Positions 32,520-43,588 of a stretch of 64,000 nucleotides of DNA are shown here, one piece after another. The translations under genes were made by a program, and so were the position numbers. Numbering within the stretch: the stretch's first letter is position 1; the number at the start of each line of letters is the position of its first letter. A model generated the notes under the pieces. That model was not told the DNA's origin. It ran no database searches and worked only from the letters and a program-made list of their open reading frames with translations. This stretch comes from CAYRES01 sp964423425 (lineage in GTDB: Bacteria; Actinomycetota; Thermoleophilia; RBG-16-64-13). The stretch is from contig CAYRES010000002.1 of assembly GCA_964423425.1 (NCBI GenBank), positions 186,001 through 250,000 of the forward strand. The letters run 5' to 3'.

Positions 32520-33626
32520 ATGCGCGCCATGGTAATGGCCGCCGGACTAGGCACACGTCTCCATCCCCTCACGCAGCTGGTTCCCAAGCCCATGGTTCCG
32601 GTGGTCAATCGGCCTGCGCTCTATCACATTCTGCGGCTCCTGGCCGGGCACGGCATCCGCGATGTCGTGGTGAATCTCCATCACTTCCCCGACACCATCA
32701 GGAGCTACTTCGGCGATGGCGGCGAACTCGGTATACGCCTGCGGTACTCGTTTGAGGAGGAGCTCTTGGGTACGGCCGGAGGAGTCAAGAACAACGAGGA
32801 GTTCCTCACCAAAGAGGGCACTCTCCTGGTCATGAGCGGCGATTCTCTCACTGACATCGATCTTGAAGCCCTGCTCGAGGCGCACCATGCTTCGGGCACG
32901 CCCGCTACCCTGGCCCTGAAGCAGGTCGACGACCCTTCGCAGTACGGGGTGGTGGTCCAAGACGAAGAGGGCTGCGTACACAGCTTCCAGGAGAAGCCCT
33001 CGCGGGAGGAGGCTCTCTCCCACCTCTGCAACTGCGGCATCTACGTCTTGGAACCCGAAGCGCTCGCGCGAGTCCCGGCAGGTACGTTTTACGATTTCGG
33101 CAAGCAGCTCTGGCCGGAGATGATCGCCGCAGGCGAGAGAATCGGAACCTACGAGGTCACCGGCTACTGGAACGACGTGGGTGACCTCGGAGAGTACTTG
33201 AACAGCAACTTTGCCGCCCTTCGGGGCGAGGTGAGAGTGGAGATGCCCAGCGAGGCGCCCACCACTTCCGTATGGATCGACAAGCACGCGCTCGTCAAAT
33301 CGGAGGCGGCGGTGAGCGGGCCCGTGCTCATCGGCTCCGATTGCTGGATCGAAGAGGGAGCCAAGGTCACGGGTCCGGTGGTCTTGGGCGGAGGCTGTGT
33401 GGTGGAGGCGGGCGCCAGCGTGCAACGGAGTGTCGTGTGGGGAGGAGCCTACCTGGCGGAAGGCAGCAGCGTGAACGGCAGCATTGTGGGCCGGGCGGCC
33501 CGTGTAGGCTCCGGGGCTCGAATCGAGGATTCAGTTCTCGGTGAGCGCTGCCTGGTTGAGGAGGGAGTGCGGGTGGCCGGCAGGTCGGTGGATGCACGCA
33601 CCGAGGTTCGGAGCGAGGTGGAGTGA
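32520..33626 (+). CDS. NDP-sugar pyrophosphorylase (nucleotidyltransferase with left-handed beta-helix)
   Basis: A sugar-1-phosphate nucleotidyltransferase of 368 residues. The N-terminal half (about 1-235) has the signature MVMAAGLGTRLHPLTQLVPKPMVPVVNRP, the GTAGGVKN loop and the VMSGDSLTDID metal site. The C-terminal half (about 250-360) shows hexapeptide-like repeats (ALVKSEAAVSGPVLIGSDCW) that form a left-handed beta-helix. The closest described families are mannose-1-phosphate guanylyltransferases and glucose-1-phosphate thymidylyl/uridylyl transferases; the substrate cannot be fixed. Good Shine-Dalgarno AAAGGAGG before ATG 32520. Overlaps the ComF gene by 4 bases. Together with the LCP protein it suggests cell-surface glycan synthesis. 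Confidence 0.9.
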   Translation: MRAMVMAAGLGTRLHPLTQLVPKPMVPVVNRPALYHILRLLAGHGIRDVVVNLHHFPDTIRSYFGDGGELGIRLRYSFEEELLGTAGGVKNNEEFLTKEGTLLVMSGDSLTDIDLEALLEAHHASGTPATLALKQVDDPSQYGVVVQDEEGCVHSFQEKPSREEALSHLCNCGIYVLEPEALARVPAGTFYDFGKQLWPEMIAAGERIGTYEVTGYWNDVGDLGEYLNSNFAALRGEVRVEMPSEAPTTSVWIDKHALVKSEAAVSGPVLIGSDCWIEEGAKVTGPVVLGGGCVVEAGASVQRSVVWGGAYLAEGSSVNGSIVGRAARVGSGARIEDSVLGERCLVEEGVRVAGRSVDARTEVRSEVE

Positions 33627-34468
33627 CAAGGCACTTGGCGGACGGGTCTTTGGGCGGACCCTCGGTCCCTGAGGAGGCGCCGCCGGCCGCAGGCCACGGC
33701 GCGCACGGGGTGCGCCGCTGGCTCGGCGACAATGTGGTCGACAACCTGCTCGACTTCGCCTTCCCGAGCCGCTGCGCGGGCTGCGGGCGCTTCTACGCCG
33801 ACCTCTGTGCGGAGTGCAGTGCGGCCCTGGAGCCCATCCGGGAGCCATACTGCCCGCGCTGCGGACGGCCGGACGTGCAGACGACGCTCACGGGTTGGTG
33901 CGAGGAGTGCGTGGGCAGAGAACAGTCCTTCGTGCAGGCCAGGAGCGCCTTCGTGTACGAGGGCGTGGCCCGCGCTCTGGTTGCAGCGGTCAAGTTCGAG
34001 AGGAGGCGCAGACTCGTGGAGTTGCTGGCCGGCTTGGCCTACCCGGCCTTCGTGGAGTTCATGCAGCGGCACGAGGCGCCGGTGGTGACGTGGGTGCCGG
34101 CTCATCGGGCGGCGAAGAGACGACGGGGGTTCAATCTGGCAGAGGATCTGGCTGGATCGCTCGTGGCGCAGGTGCCTCAACCGCACACACCCAGGCTTGT
34201 GCGGCTCGTGAGAAAGACGCGGAGTACGGCCCATCAGCAGGCCTTGGGCAAAGACGAGAGAATCCACAATCTGGAAGAAGCCTTCGCCCCCGTCGATACA
34301 GAAAGGCCGCAGACGCCGCAGAGGAACGTGATTGTGGTCGACGACGTCTTCACAACAGGGTCGACCGCCGAGGCGGTGAGCCGGGCCCTGGGGGCGCGCT
34401 GGAAGGTTCCCGTGTACGTGTTCACGTTCGCCCGGGCTGTGAGCACCGGCCGGATCCACCTCGACTGA
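33623..34468 (+). CDS. ComF family protein (phosphoribosyltransferase fold)
   Basis: ComF-type protein of 281 residues. An N-terminal zinc-finger-like part has CAGCGRFYADLCAEC and YCPRCGRP...CEEC, and the C-terminal part has the PRPP-binding loop VIVVDDVFTTGST, preceded by VPAHRAAKRRRGFNLAEDLA and KTRSTAHQQALGKDER. ComF is needed for DNA uptake in Bacillus; outside competent species its role is unclear. GTG 33623 overlaps the preceding stop (GTGA). The first 45 residues are a Pro/Gly-rich extension not seen in most relatives. Upstream of hpf as in many Gram-positives. Confidence 0.92.
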   Translation: MTRHLADGSLGGPSVPEEAPPAAGHGAHGVRRWLGDNVVDNLLDFAFPSRCAGCGRFYADLCAECSAALEPIREPYCPRCGRPDVQTTLTGWCEECVGREQSFVQARSAFVYEGVARALVAAVKFERRRRLVELLAGLAYPAFVEFMQRHEAPVVTWVPAHRAAKRRRGFNLAEDLAGSLVAQVPQPHTPRLVRLVRKTRSTAHQQALGKDERIHNLEEAFAPVDTERPQTPQRNVIVVDDVFTTGSTAEAVSRALGARWKVPVYVFTFARAVSTGRIHLD

Positions 34469-34579
34469 CGACTGAGCGCAAGGTATGGTATCTTCCATTG
34501 TTCAACAGCACATATTCTCTCGCGGATTTGCAGGTAATTCCCACCTCGTAAGCGACATCCATCAAGGAGCGGAGTAGGC

Positions 34580-35146
34580 GTGAACCTGGTCATCAAGGGA
34601 CGAAACATGGCGGTTACCGACGCGTTGGACGACTATATCTCCGATAAGATCGGTCGTCTGTCCAGGTACGTGTGGGATGGCGCCCGGTGCGAGGTCGAGG
34701 TCTCCACTGAGAAGAACCCCAGCATCGCTGACAATCAAGTCGCCGAGGCCACCATCTTCACCCGAGGGCCCGTCATCCGTGCCCGCGAAGCCTCCGCCGA
34801 CATGTATACCTCCATAGATCTGCTGGCCGACAAGCTGGAGCGTCAGGTCAAGAAGTACCGGGGCAAGATCAAGGCGCGCACCCAGGGAGCCCACAAGGAA
34901 GTCATGTTCAACCAGGGCTTCTTGATGCCCGAAGAGGCGGAGGAAGAGGTCGCCGCCGAGGAACTGCCCCGCATCGTCAAGGTGAAGCAGTTCATGGTCA
35001 AGCCCATGAGCGCCGAAGAGGCCGCCCTCCAGCTCGAACTCGTCGGCCACGACTTCTTCGTCTTCACCGATGTTGAGACTCAGAATACGGCGGTCGTCTA
35101 CCGTCGCCGCGACGGCAACTACGGGCTTATCGAGCCACAGCGGTAG
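34580..35146 (+). CDS. hpf: Ribosome hibernation promoting factor, long form
   Basis: Long HPF (188 residues), which binds the decoding centre of idle ribosomes and pairs them into 100S dimers. The N-terminal S30AE domain starts MNLVIKGRNMAVTDALDDYISDKI-like and covers about residues 1-100; a linker with an acidic run (EEAEEEVAAEELP) leads to the C-terminal dimerisation domain (about 130-188), with VKQFMVKPMSAEEAALQLEL, HDFFVFTD and VVYRRRDGNYGLIEP. GTG 34580 after CAAGGAGCGGAG. The order comF-hpf-secA-prfB is standard for Gram-positives. Confidence 0.96.
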   Translation: MNLVIKGRNMAVTDALDDYISDKIGRLSRYVWDGARCEVEVSTEKNPSIADNQVAEATIFTRGPVIRAREASADMYTSIDLLADKLERQVKKYRGKIKARTQGAHKEVMFNQGFLMPEEAEEEVAAEELPRIVKVKQFMVKPMSAEEAALQLELVGHDFFVFTDVETQNTAVVYRRRDGNYGLIEPQR

Positions 35147-35200
35147 GCCGGGGCACGGTAGCCGGGTAACGCAGGCCGGGGCACGGCAGGCCGGGTCGTC
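35145..35200. repeat. 28-bp imperfect tandem repeat between hpf and secA
   Basis: Two copies of a 28-base unit beginning AGGCCGGGGCACGG (from 35145 and from 35173), the second half diverged. It begins in the hpf stop codon. No T-run; function unknown. The rest of the 200-base spacer to secA shows nothing I can name. Confidence 0.55.
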
Positions 35201-35345
35201 AAGCACGTGCCTCTCACTGCGACCAGCGACCTCACCCGCCTGCCGGGATCGGCAGGCCGCGGGTCGAGGCGAACGTGCGGCCGGTGCAGATGGGTGTGCG
35301 CCTTGATGAGGTGCAGCCGGCGGCTTCGGTGCAACAAGGGGATGC

Positions 35346-37961
<2,616 letters not shown>

Positions 37962-38037
37962 CGGCGTGGCTTCGGCCGGGGGCGGAAGCTCTCCGGCGAG
38001 CTGCTCTGCTTCACTAAGGTATACTTGCTTACTGACT

Positions 38038-39211
38038 ATGGCTCATAACACAGAGACTCGCGCGGCCGAACTGGCCCAATACCATGACAAACTCGCCGAG
38101 TACCGGGCCAAGCTGGCCTGGGTTCGGGACTATCTTTGACCCTGCTTCACTGAGCTCGAAAGTCGATGAACTGGGCGAGCGCATGCGCGAGCCCGATTTC
38201 TGGGACGACCAAGAGACCGCCCGGAAGCTGTCCGCGAACTACACGAAGACGAAGAACCGCTTGGAGCGCTACCAGGCCTTGGCGGGCCAGGTGGGTGATC
38301 TCGGCGCTCTGATCGAACTCGCCGAAGAGGAACCGGCTGATGAACCCTTGGCGGCCGACATAGAGGAGGAACTCCGGTCGATCACCGAGGGAGTGGGTGC
38401 TGCCCTCGCCTTGTTCGAGGAGCAGCGGCTCTTCAACGGGGAATTCGACGTCCGTGACGCCATCGTGAGCATTCATCCGGGCGCAGGCGGCACGGAGAGC
38501 CAGGATTGGGCAGAGATGCTCCTGCGCATGTATGTGCGCTGGGCCCAGGAGCGGTCCTTCGACGTGGAGATCAACGAGGCCACCGAGGGCGATGAGGCGG
38601 GTATCAAGAGCGCCACCTTCACCGTCACGGGTGAGAACGCGTACGGCCTCCTCTGCGCCGAGCGGGGTGTGCATCGCTTGGTCCGCATCTCCCCATTCGA
38701 TGCGGCGAGCCGGAGGCACACGTCGTTTGCATCGCTCGACGTCGCTCCGGTGCTGGATGATGATGTGAGGGTCGAGATCGACGAGAAGGACCTCCGGGTG
38801 GAGACCTATCGCTCGTCGGGCGCAGGCGGGCAGCACGTGAACAAGACCGACTCGGCGGTGAGGATCACCCATATCCCCACACGGATCGTGGTGCAGTGTC
38901 AGAACGAGCGTTCACAGCTTCAGAACCGGGAAACGGCGATGCGTATGCTCCGGAGCAAGCTGGTCATACTTGAGCGGGAGAAGCGTGAGAGCGAGTTGGC
39001 CAAGGAGCGGGGAGAGCACAAGGAGATCGGCTGGGGCAGCCAGATAAGGTCGTATGTCCTGGCTCCCTACACGTTGGTGAAAGATCATCGTACCGGCCTC
39101 GAGAAGGGAAATGTCGAGGCGGTGCTGAATGGTGCACTTGACGATTTTATTCACGAGTACCTTGTGCAGCGGGCGTCCGGCCGGCTGCCACAAGCGGGAG
39201 GTAGTGTGTAG
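38038..39211 (+). CDS. prfB: Peptide chain release factor 2 (programmed +1 frameshift)
   Basis: RF2 ends translation at UAA and UGA. The gene is in two frames: codons 1-33 (MAHNTETRAAELAQYH...WVRDYL) run from ATG 38038 to CTT 38134-38136 and hit TGA at 38137; skipping one T gives Asp and continues DPASLSSKVDELGERM in the +1 frame to 39211, about 390 residues in total. The SPF codon-recognition motif (RISPFDAASRRHTSFA) and the GGQ loop (SSGAGGQHVNKTDSAV) identify RF2. The promoter-like TATACT (38020-38025) is only 12 bases before the ATG and there is no Shine-Dalgarno in between, so the leader is very short. Followed by ftsE after 3 bases. Confidence 0.95.
38131..38140 (+). other. Programmed +1 frameshift site in prfB (TAT CTT TGA C)
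   Basis: TATCTTTGAC matches the conserved RF2 autoregulation site. Low RF2 slows decoding of the in-frame UGA and lets the CUU-tRNA slip +1 onto UUU. The upstream stimulator is CGGGAC rather than the AGGGGG of E. coli, a weaker Shine-Dalgarno-like element three bases before the CUU. Confidence 0.92.
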
Positions 39212-39214
39212 CCC

Positions 39215-39898
39215 GTGATTACCTTTGACGGCGTCACCAAAGTCTATCCCCCAGACACGATAGGTCTGGAAGGCGTTTCCCTGCACATTGACAAGGGCGA
39301 GTTCATCTTCTTGGTCGGTCCCTCCGGGTCGGGGAAGTCCACCTTCATCAGGCTCCTCATCAAAGAGCTTGAGCCAGACAGCGGCCGTATCGTGGTGGGG
39401 GGCCGTGAGTTGAACACCCTGCGTCGCTGGAAGATACCCTACCTGCGGCGCAACATCGGGTGCGTCTTCCAGGATTTCAAACTGCTGTCCAACAAGACGG
39501 TGGCCGACAACGTCCTCTATGCTCTGCTGGTCACCGGTAATAGCACCGGCAGCTCCAAGCGCAAGGTGAGTGAACTTCTCAATCTGGTGGGCTTGGGCCA
39601 CAAAGCGAAGAACTACCCCAACGAGTTGTCGGGTGGCGAGCAGCAGAGGGCGGCTATTGCCCGGGCGTTGGTTAATCATCCGCCGCTGCTCATAGCGGAC
39701 GAGCCCACGGGTAATCTCGACCCCGACACCTCGGCGGGCATCATGCAGCTGCTCTACCGCATCAACAAGACCGGCACCACGGTGGTCGTGGCCACCCACG
39801 ACCGCGAGATGGTCGACAAGATGCGCCGGCGTGTCATCGCGCTCGAAGACGGACAGGTGATCCGCGATCAGAAGCGGGGCGGCTATGGGGAAGTTTAG
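39215..39898 (+). CDS. ftsE: Cell division ATP-binding protein FtsE
   Basis: FtsE (227 residues) is the ABC ATPase that, with FtsX, controls peptidoglycan hydrolases at the septum. MITFDGVTKVYPPDTIGLEGV at the N-terminus, Walker A GPSGSGKST, the FtsE-type Q-loop CVFQDFKLLSNKTV, signature LSGGEQQR, Walker B LIADEPTGNLD and H-loop VATHDREMV are all intact. GTG 39215, with GGGAGG 14 bases upstream. It overlaps ftsX by 14 bases, consistent with coupled translation. Confidence 0.96.
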   Translation: MITFDGVTKVYPPDTIGLEGVSLHIDKGEFIFLVGPSGSGKSTFIRLLIKELEPDSGRIVVGGRELNTLRRWKIPYLRRNIGCVFQDFKLLSNKTVADNVLYALLVTGNSTGSSKRKVSELLNLVGLGHKAKNYPNELSGGEQQRAAIARALVNHPPLLIADEPTGNLDPDTSAGIMQLLYRINKTGTTVVVATHDREMVDKMRRRVIALEDGQVIRDQKRGGYGEV

Positions 39899-40763
39899 GT
39901 TCTTCGCCCAAGAGGCCTTCACGTCGCTCCGGCGCAACTACTTCATGACCATTGCGGCGGTGTTGACCGTCCTTCTGTCGATGATAGTACTCGGCGTCGT
40001 CGTGGTGTTCGCTTCGGGCATCGACAACCTGCTCACCGATCTCAAGGAGAAGGTGGAGGTCACTGTCTACCTGAAAGACGAGGCTTCCAATGAGGCCATT
40101 CAGGCGATGACCGAAGAGATCCAGGGCTGGGAAGAAGTAAAGGAGGTCTCTTTCGTGAGCAAGGAGGCCGCCCTTCAGCGCCTCCGGGAGGATTTTGCCG
40201 ATCACCCCGAGATCCTCGATTCACTGAAGACGAATCCTCTCCCTGCCTCCTTCGAGATCGCGCTCAAAGATCCCGAGGAGGTCGATCTGGTGGCACAGCG
40301 GTTCGAGGGCAGGGAGATAGTGGATGAGGTGCGTTACGGCAAAGAGATCGCCGACCGCATCTTTCGGGTGACCTCTGTGGTGCAGAACGTCCTTCTGGTC
40401 TTCATCGTGCTCTTGGGGGTGGTGGCGGTCCTGCTCATCTCCAACACGATCCGGCTCTCGATCTTCGCCCGCCGGCGTGAGGTTGAGATCATGAAGCTTG
40501 TGGGTGCCACGAACTGGTTCATCCGCTGGCCCTTCATGATCGAAGGCCTGGCGGTGGGCTTGATGGGGGCACTCCTCGCTTTCATCGTCGTCCTCGTAGG
40601 CAGCAACATCGTCATCGACCGCATCCAGCAGAGCTTGGTCTTCATGAGCGTGCCCTTCGGAGCGGTACCGGTGGGTCTGCTGGCGGCATTGCTGCTGCTG
40701 GTGGGCGCGGGCATCGGCATGTTGGGCTCAGGGCTCGGCCTGCGGCGTTTCCTGAAAGTGTAG
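39885..40763 (+). CDS. ftsX: Cell division permease FtsX
   Basis: FtsX (292 residues), the membrane partner of FtsE. An N-terminal helix (about residues 20-45), a periplasmic/extracellular domain (about 55-165: VEVTVYLKDEASNEAI, FVSKEAALQRL, NPLPASFEIAL) and three C-terminal helices with the conserved IRLSIFARRREVEIMKLVGATNWFIRWPF-type segment are visible. ATG 39885 lies inside the end of ftsE. FtsX extracellular loops recruit PcsB/RipC/EnvC-like hydrolases; an M23 peptidase with an N-terminal coiled coil is encoded next. Confidence 0.95.
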   Translation: MGKFRFFAQEAFTSLRRNYFMTIAAVLTVLLSMIVLGVVVVFASGIDNLLTDLKEKVEVTVYLKDEASNEAIQAMTEEIQGWEEVKEVSFVSKEAALQRLREDFADHPEILDSLKTNPLPASFEIALKDPEEVDLVAQRFEGREIVDEVRYGKEIADRIFRVTSVVQNVLLVFIVLLGVVAVLLISNTIRLSIFARRREVEIMKLVGATNWFIRWPFMIEGLAVGLMGALLAFIVVLVGSNIVIDRIQQSLVFMSVPFGAVPVGLLAALLLLVGAGIGMLGSGLGLRRFLKV

Positions 40764-40871
40764 GTGTGAGGCGAGGGTCGCCCGGGCGTCTCTGGAGGTG
40801 ACGGCTATCGGCTTTGCAGGCAGACGGAGAGTAGAGTGTGACCGCCCCGGGTGGCCGGGGCATGGATTCGT

Positions 40872-40911
40872 GGGGGCGGCCGGCCGGACCGGCGTCCGGT
40901 CGGCCGCCCCC
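40872..40911 (+). terminator. Strong GC hairpin downstream of ftsX
   Basis: An 18-bp stem (arms 40872-40889 and 40894-40911, GGGGGCGGCCGGCCGGAC against its complement with one G-T wobble) closed by a 4-base loop. No T-run follows, so it is a possible terminator or RNA-stability element after ftsEX. Confidence 0.5.
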
Positions 40912-40983
40912 CCGCACGTTAACAACATCAACCCCAACGTTTTGATTGCCCGCGTTCTCCTCCCCACGGTCACTCCCGCCCAG

Positions 40984-40993
40984 NNNNNNNNNN
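40984..40993. other. Assembly gap (10 N)
   Basis: Ten unknown bases, a conventional placeholder for a gap of unknown size between contigs, followed by low-complexity G/C sequence that should not be trusted. Confidence 0.95.
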
Positions 40994-41070
40994 GGGGGCC
41001 CGGGGGGGGGGGGGGGGTTTTGGGGGGGGGGGGGGGGGCGGCGGGGGGGGGGCCCGGCCCCCCCCCCCGC

Positions 41071-42297
41071 CTGCTCTTTCTCATCTGCATCGCCTCGTTT
41101 CTCTTGGCCGCGTTTCTCGTCGCTCCGGTCACTCCGGCCGTGCAAGCCTCCACGCAGAGCGAGTTACAGCAGAAGCTCAACGAGACTCGCCGTGCCTTGG
41201 AGAAGGCGAAGGAGGGCCAGCGCCAAGCCCAAGAGGTGAAGGCGGCTGCGCAGGAGGAGATCACCGGCCTCAACGCGCGCATCGCGGAGATCGACGCCAA
41301 GCTTCAATCGCTGGCGGGCAAGAAGAACGAGGCCGAAGCGAAGTTGGCTTCCCTGCGCGACGAGCTCAATCGTGTCTCCGGCGAACTGGAGAAGAAGCGG
41401 ACGCTGCTGGCCAAGACCGAGGCCGACCTCGCCACCCAGACCGCGGTCCTGGAGCAACGGGCGGTCGACATCTACAAAGCCGGGAGAGTGGGTTTCATCG
41501 AGGTCCTCTTCATGACCGAGCAGTTGAGCGATCTGGTGAATCGTCTCGACCTGCTGGCAAGCATCGTGCAGCACGACAGCCACGTGCTCACGAAGATCGA
41601 GGAACTCCAGGCCAAGGTCACCCGTGAGAAGAACGCGCTCGAGGAAGAGCGCGCCCGAGTGGCGTCACTGGAGAAGGAACAGGCGGGCCAGACCCAGGCT
41701 CTCAAGGACTTGGTCGCCGAGGAGCAGTCAACTCTCGCTGGTCTCGCCGACGCCAAGGCCAAGAAGAAGGCCGTTGTAGCCCAAGCCGAACAGGAGGCAG
41801 CGGCGTGGGCCAGGCAGGAAGAGGACCTATTGGCCGAATCCGCAAGTATTCAGGCCGAGCTCTCGAAGCAGGCCGGCGGTTCCTCGAGCGCCTCGGTCTC
41901 TTCCGTGAAAGGCACGGGTCAGCTGGTATGGCCGGTCAACGGACGCCTCTCCTCGAGATTCGGCATGCGCATGCATCCCATCTCCAAGGTCTGGAAGATG
42001 CACAACGGTATCGATGTCTCCGCCTCCAGTGGCACCAACATAGTGGCCGCCGACAGTGGTTCAGTGACGTACGCCGGCTGGCGGGGGGGCTATGGCCTTT
42101 GCACCATAGTGAGCCACGGGAATGGTCTTGCCACCCTGTACGCACATCAGTCCCAGATACTCGTGAGTTCGGGCCATGCTGTGCAGAAGGGGCAGGTCAT
42201 CGGCAAGGTGGGGAGTACCGGGTACTCCACCGGCCCGCATCTTCACTTCGAGGTGCGCGTGAACGGCGCCCCTGTCGACCCCATGCGTTACCTCTAG
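41071..42297 (+). CDS. M23 (LytM) peptidoglycan endopeptidase with N-terminal coiled coil; 5' end lost in gap
   Basis: About 408 residues are readable. A signal peptide-like segment (LLFLICIASFLLAAFLVAPV, cleavage near VQASTQ) is followed by long coiled coils (about residues 30-265, EEITGLNARIAEIDAKLQSL and similar heptads) and a C-terminal LytM domain with zinc ligands in HNGIDVSASSGT and GPHLHFEVRVNG. This is the EnvC/PcsB/RipC-type architecture recruited by FtsEX, and it lies directly downstream of ftsX, so an FtsEX-controlled septal hydrolase is likely. Whether it is active: the HxxxD and HxH motifs are both present. The first residues and start codon fall in the corrupted region before 41071. 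Confidence 0.9.
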   Translation: MLFLICIASFLLAAFLVAPVTPAVQASTQSELQQKLNETRRALEKAKEGQRQAQEVKAAAQEEITGLNARIAEIDAKLQSLAGKKNEAEAKLASLRDELNRVSGELEKKRTLLAKTEADLATQTAVLEQRAVDIYKAGRVGFIEVLFMTEQLSDLVNRLDLLASIVQHDSHVLTKIEELQAKVTREKNALEEERARVASLEKEQAGQTQALKDLVAEEQSTLAGLADAKAKKKAVVAQAEQEAAAWARQEEDLLAESASIQAELSKQAGGSSSASVSSVKGTGQLVWPVNGRLSSRFGMRMHPISKVWKMHNGIDVSASSGTNIVAADSGSVTYAGWRGGYGLCTIVSHGNGLATLYAHQSQILVSSGHAVQKGQVIGKVGSTGYSTGPHLHFEVRVNGAPVDPMRYL

Positions 42298-42322
42298 AGC
42301 CTTGTCAGTCAGGGGAACCGCC

Positions 42323-43588
42323 ATGCGCACAACCTCGCGTACCTTCCTGGCCATCGCCCTCGTCGTGTTGTCGGCCGTGGTGTTCACGACCGCCGGCTTC
42401 GTCTTGGGCGCCAACCCTTCCAGCCGCGGCGCTCTCAACCGGTTGCTGCCGTCCTACATCACCAGTGCCATTCCCGGGAACGAGAGGAGCTTCCCTCTCC
42501 AGTCCGAGATACTCGACAAGCTGGAGCGGAGGTTTTACCGGGAGGTCGATCCGGGGGCGCTGGAGGAGAGCGCGGTGCGGGGATTGTTGAGCGGCTTGGA
42601 GGATCCCTACACGGACTACTTCGATCCCGAGGAGTATGCACGCTTCAAGGAGCGCACCGAGGGTACCTACTCGGGTGTGGGCATGGTGGTCGAGGCGCGA
42701 GGTACCTTTGTGACCGTGGTCACCACCTTCAAGGACACTCCGGCCGAGCAGGGTGGTCTGAGGACCGGGGACGTGGTTATCGAGGTGGATGGGGAGTCGG
42801 TCGAGGGTCTGTCTCTCGAGCAGGTGGTGGCCAAGATCAAGGGTCCCGAAGGCACCGAGGTCATGCTCGGCATCTACCGCCCTCCCGCGGGTGCGTGGGG
42901 GGAGGCGGAACGGGGTGCGGTGTCTGAGCTTCCCCCCGGGGGGGAAGTGCTTGAACTTACCTTTGTGCGTCGGGAGATCGATGTGCCCGTGGTAGAGAAG
43001 GAGCTGCTTGAGGTGGATGGCGTGGTTGTCTCCCACCTGGTTCTCTTCACCTTCACCGAGAACTCCTCGCGCAAGTTGCGGGCGGCGGTCCACGAGGCGG
43101 TGGAAGTCGACCGGGCGAAGGCGATCGTTCTGGATCTGCGCGACAACGGCGGCGGTTTGGTAGACGAAGCCGTGGGGGTGGCGAGCATCTTCATCCCCTC
43201 CGGCGTCATAGTGTCCACCGAGGGTCTGCACTCTCCCCGGCAGGTACTCGAAGCCACCGGAGACGCCTTTGCCGACATCCCGCTCTATGTGCTCGTCAAT
43301 CAGTTCTCGGCCAGTGCTTCGGAGATTGTGGCTGGCGCTCTCAAGGACTACGGGCGCGGTCTCCTCATCGGTGAGACCACCTTCGGCAAGGGGCTTGTCC
43401 AGACCATCGAAGCCCTCGGCGCGGGAGGAGCTCTCAAGGTCACCACCGCGGTCTACCTGACTCCGAACGGCACCGACATCAACGGGCTGGGTGTCACTCC
43501 CGACATCGTGGCGGTCGACGACCTCGAGACCGAGCCCGACGAGGCCTTGGAGAAGGCCCTTGAATTGATCGGTGAGCGTGGAGTCTGA
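42323..43588 (+). CDS. C-terminal processing peptidase (S41 family) with PDZ domain
   Basis: CtpA-type exported serine protease (421 residues). A membrane anchor or signal segment (about residues 7-30, TFLAIALVVLSAVVFTTAG) precedes GLEDPYTDYFDPEEY, a PDZ domain (about 90-205: GVGMVVEARG, AEQGGLRTGDVVIEVDGE) and the protease core with LDLRDNGGGLVDEAV, the Ser nucleophile in FSASASEIVAGAL and the Lys in TTFGKGLVQT. There is a Pro/Gly-rich insert of about 25 residues in the late PDZ strand region. ATG 42323 after CAGGGGAA is preferred over TTG 42302. Together with ftsEX and the M23 enzyme it suggests envelope remodelling. It overlaps rsmE by 17 bases. Confidence 0.93.
   Translation: MRTTSRTFLAIALVVLSAVVFTTAGFVLGANPSSRGALNRLLPSYITSAIPGNERSFPLQSEILDKLERRFYREVDPGALEESAVRGLLSGLEDPYTDYFDPEEYARFKERTEGTYSGVGMVVEARGTFVTVVTTFKDTPAEQGGLRTGDVVIEVDGESVEGLSLEQVVAKIKGPEGTEVMLGIYRPPAGAWGEAERGAVSELPPGGEVLELTFVRREIDVPVVEKELLEVDGVVVSHLVLFTFTENSSRKLRAAVHEAVEVDRAKAIVLDLRDNGGGLVDEAVGVASIFIPSGVIVSTEGLHSPRQVLEATGDAFADIPLYVLVNQFSASASEIVAGALKDYGRGLLIGETTFGKGLVQTIEALGAGGALKVTTAVYLTPNGTDINGLGVTPDIVAVDDLETEPDEALEKALELIGERGV

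Larger units (their letters stand above)
40764..41070. other. Spacer after ftsX with hairpin, assembly gap and G/C homopolymer
   Basis: The first 220 bases are ordinary sequence and hold the hairpin described separately. Bases 40984-40993 are ten N. Bases 40994-41070 are almost pure runs of G then C, which look like an assembly or gap-filling artefact. The start of the following M23 peptidase gene is lost here. An open frame from 40798 that crosses the N run is not real. Confidence 0.85.

Noticed and set aside
38137..38139. The in-frame TGA in prfB as a selenocysteine codon or a pseudogene mutation
   Set aside because: The context CTT TGA C after codon 33 is the classical RF2 +1 frameshift site and the +1 frame continues the family alignment.
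40798..40993. Upstream extension of the M23 peptidase through the N run
   Set aside because: It depends on translating N and homopolymer sequence; composition before 40984 does not resemble a signal peptide or coiled coil.
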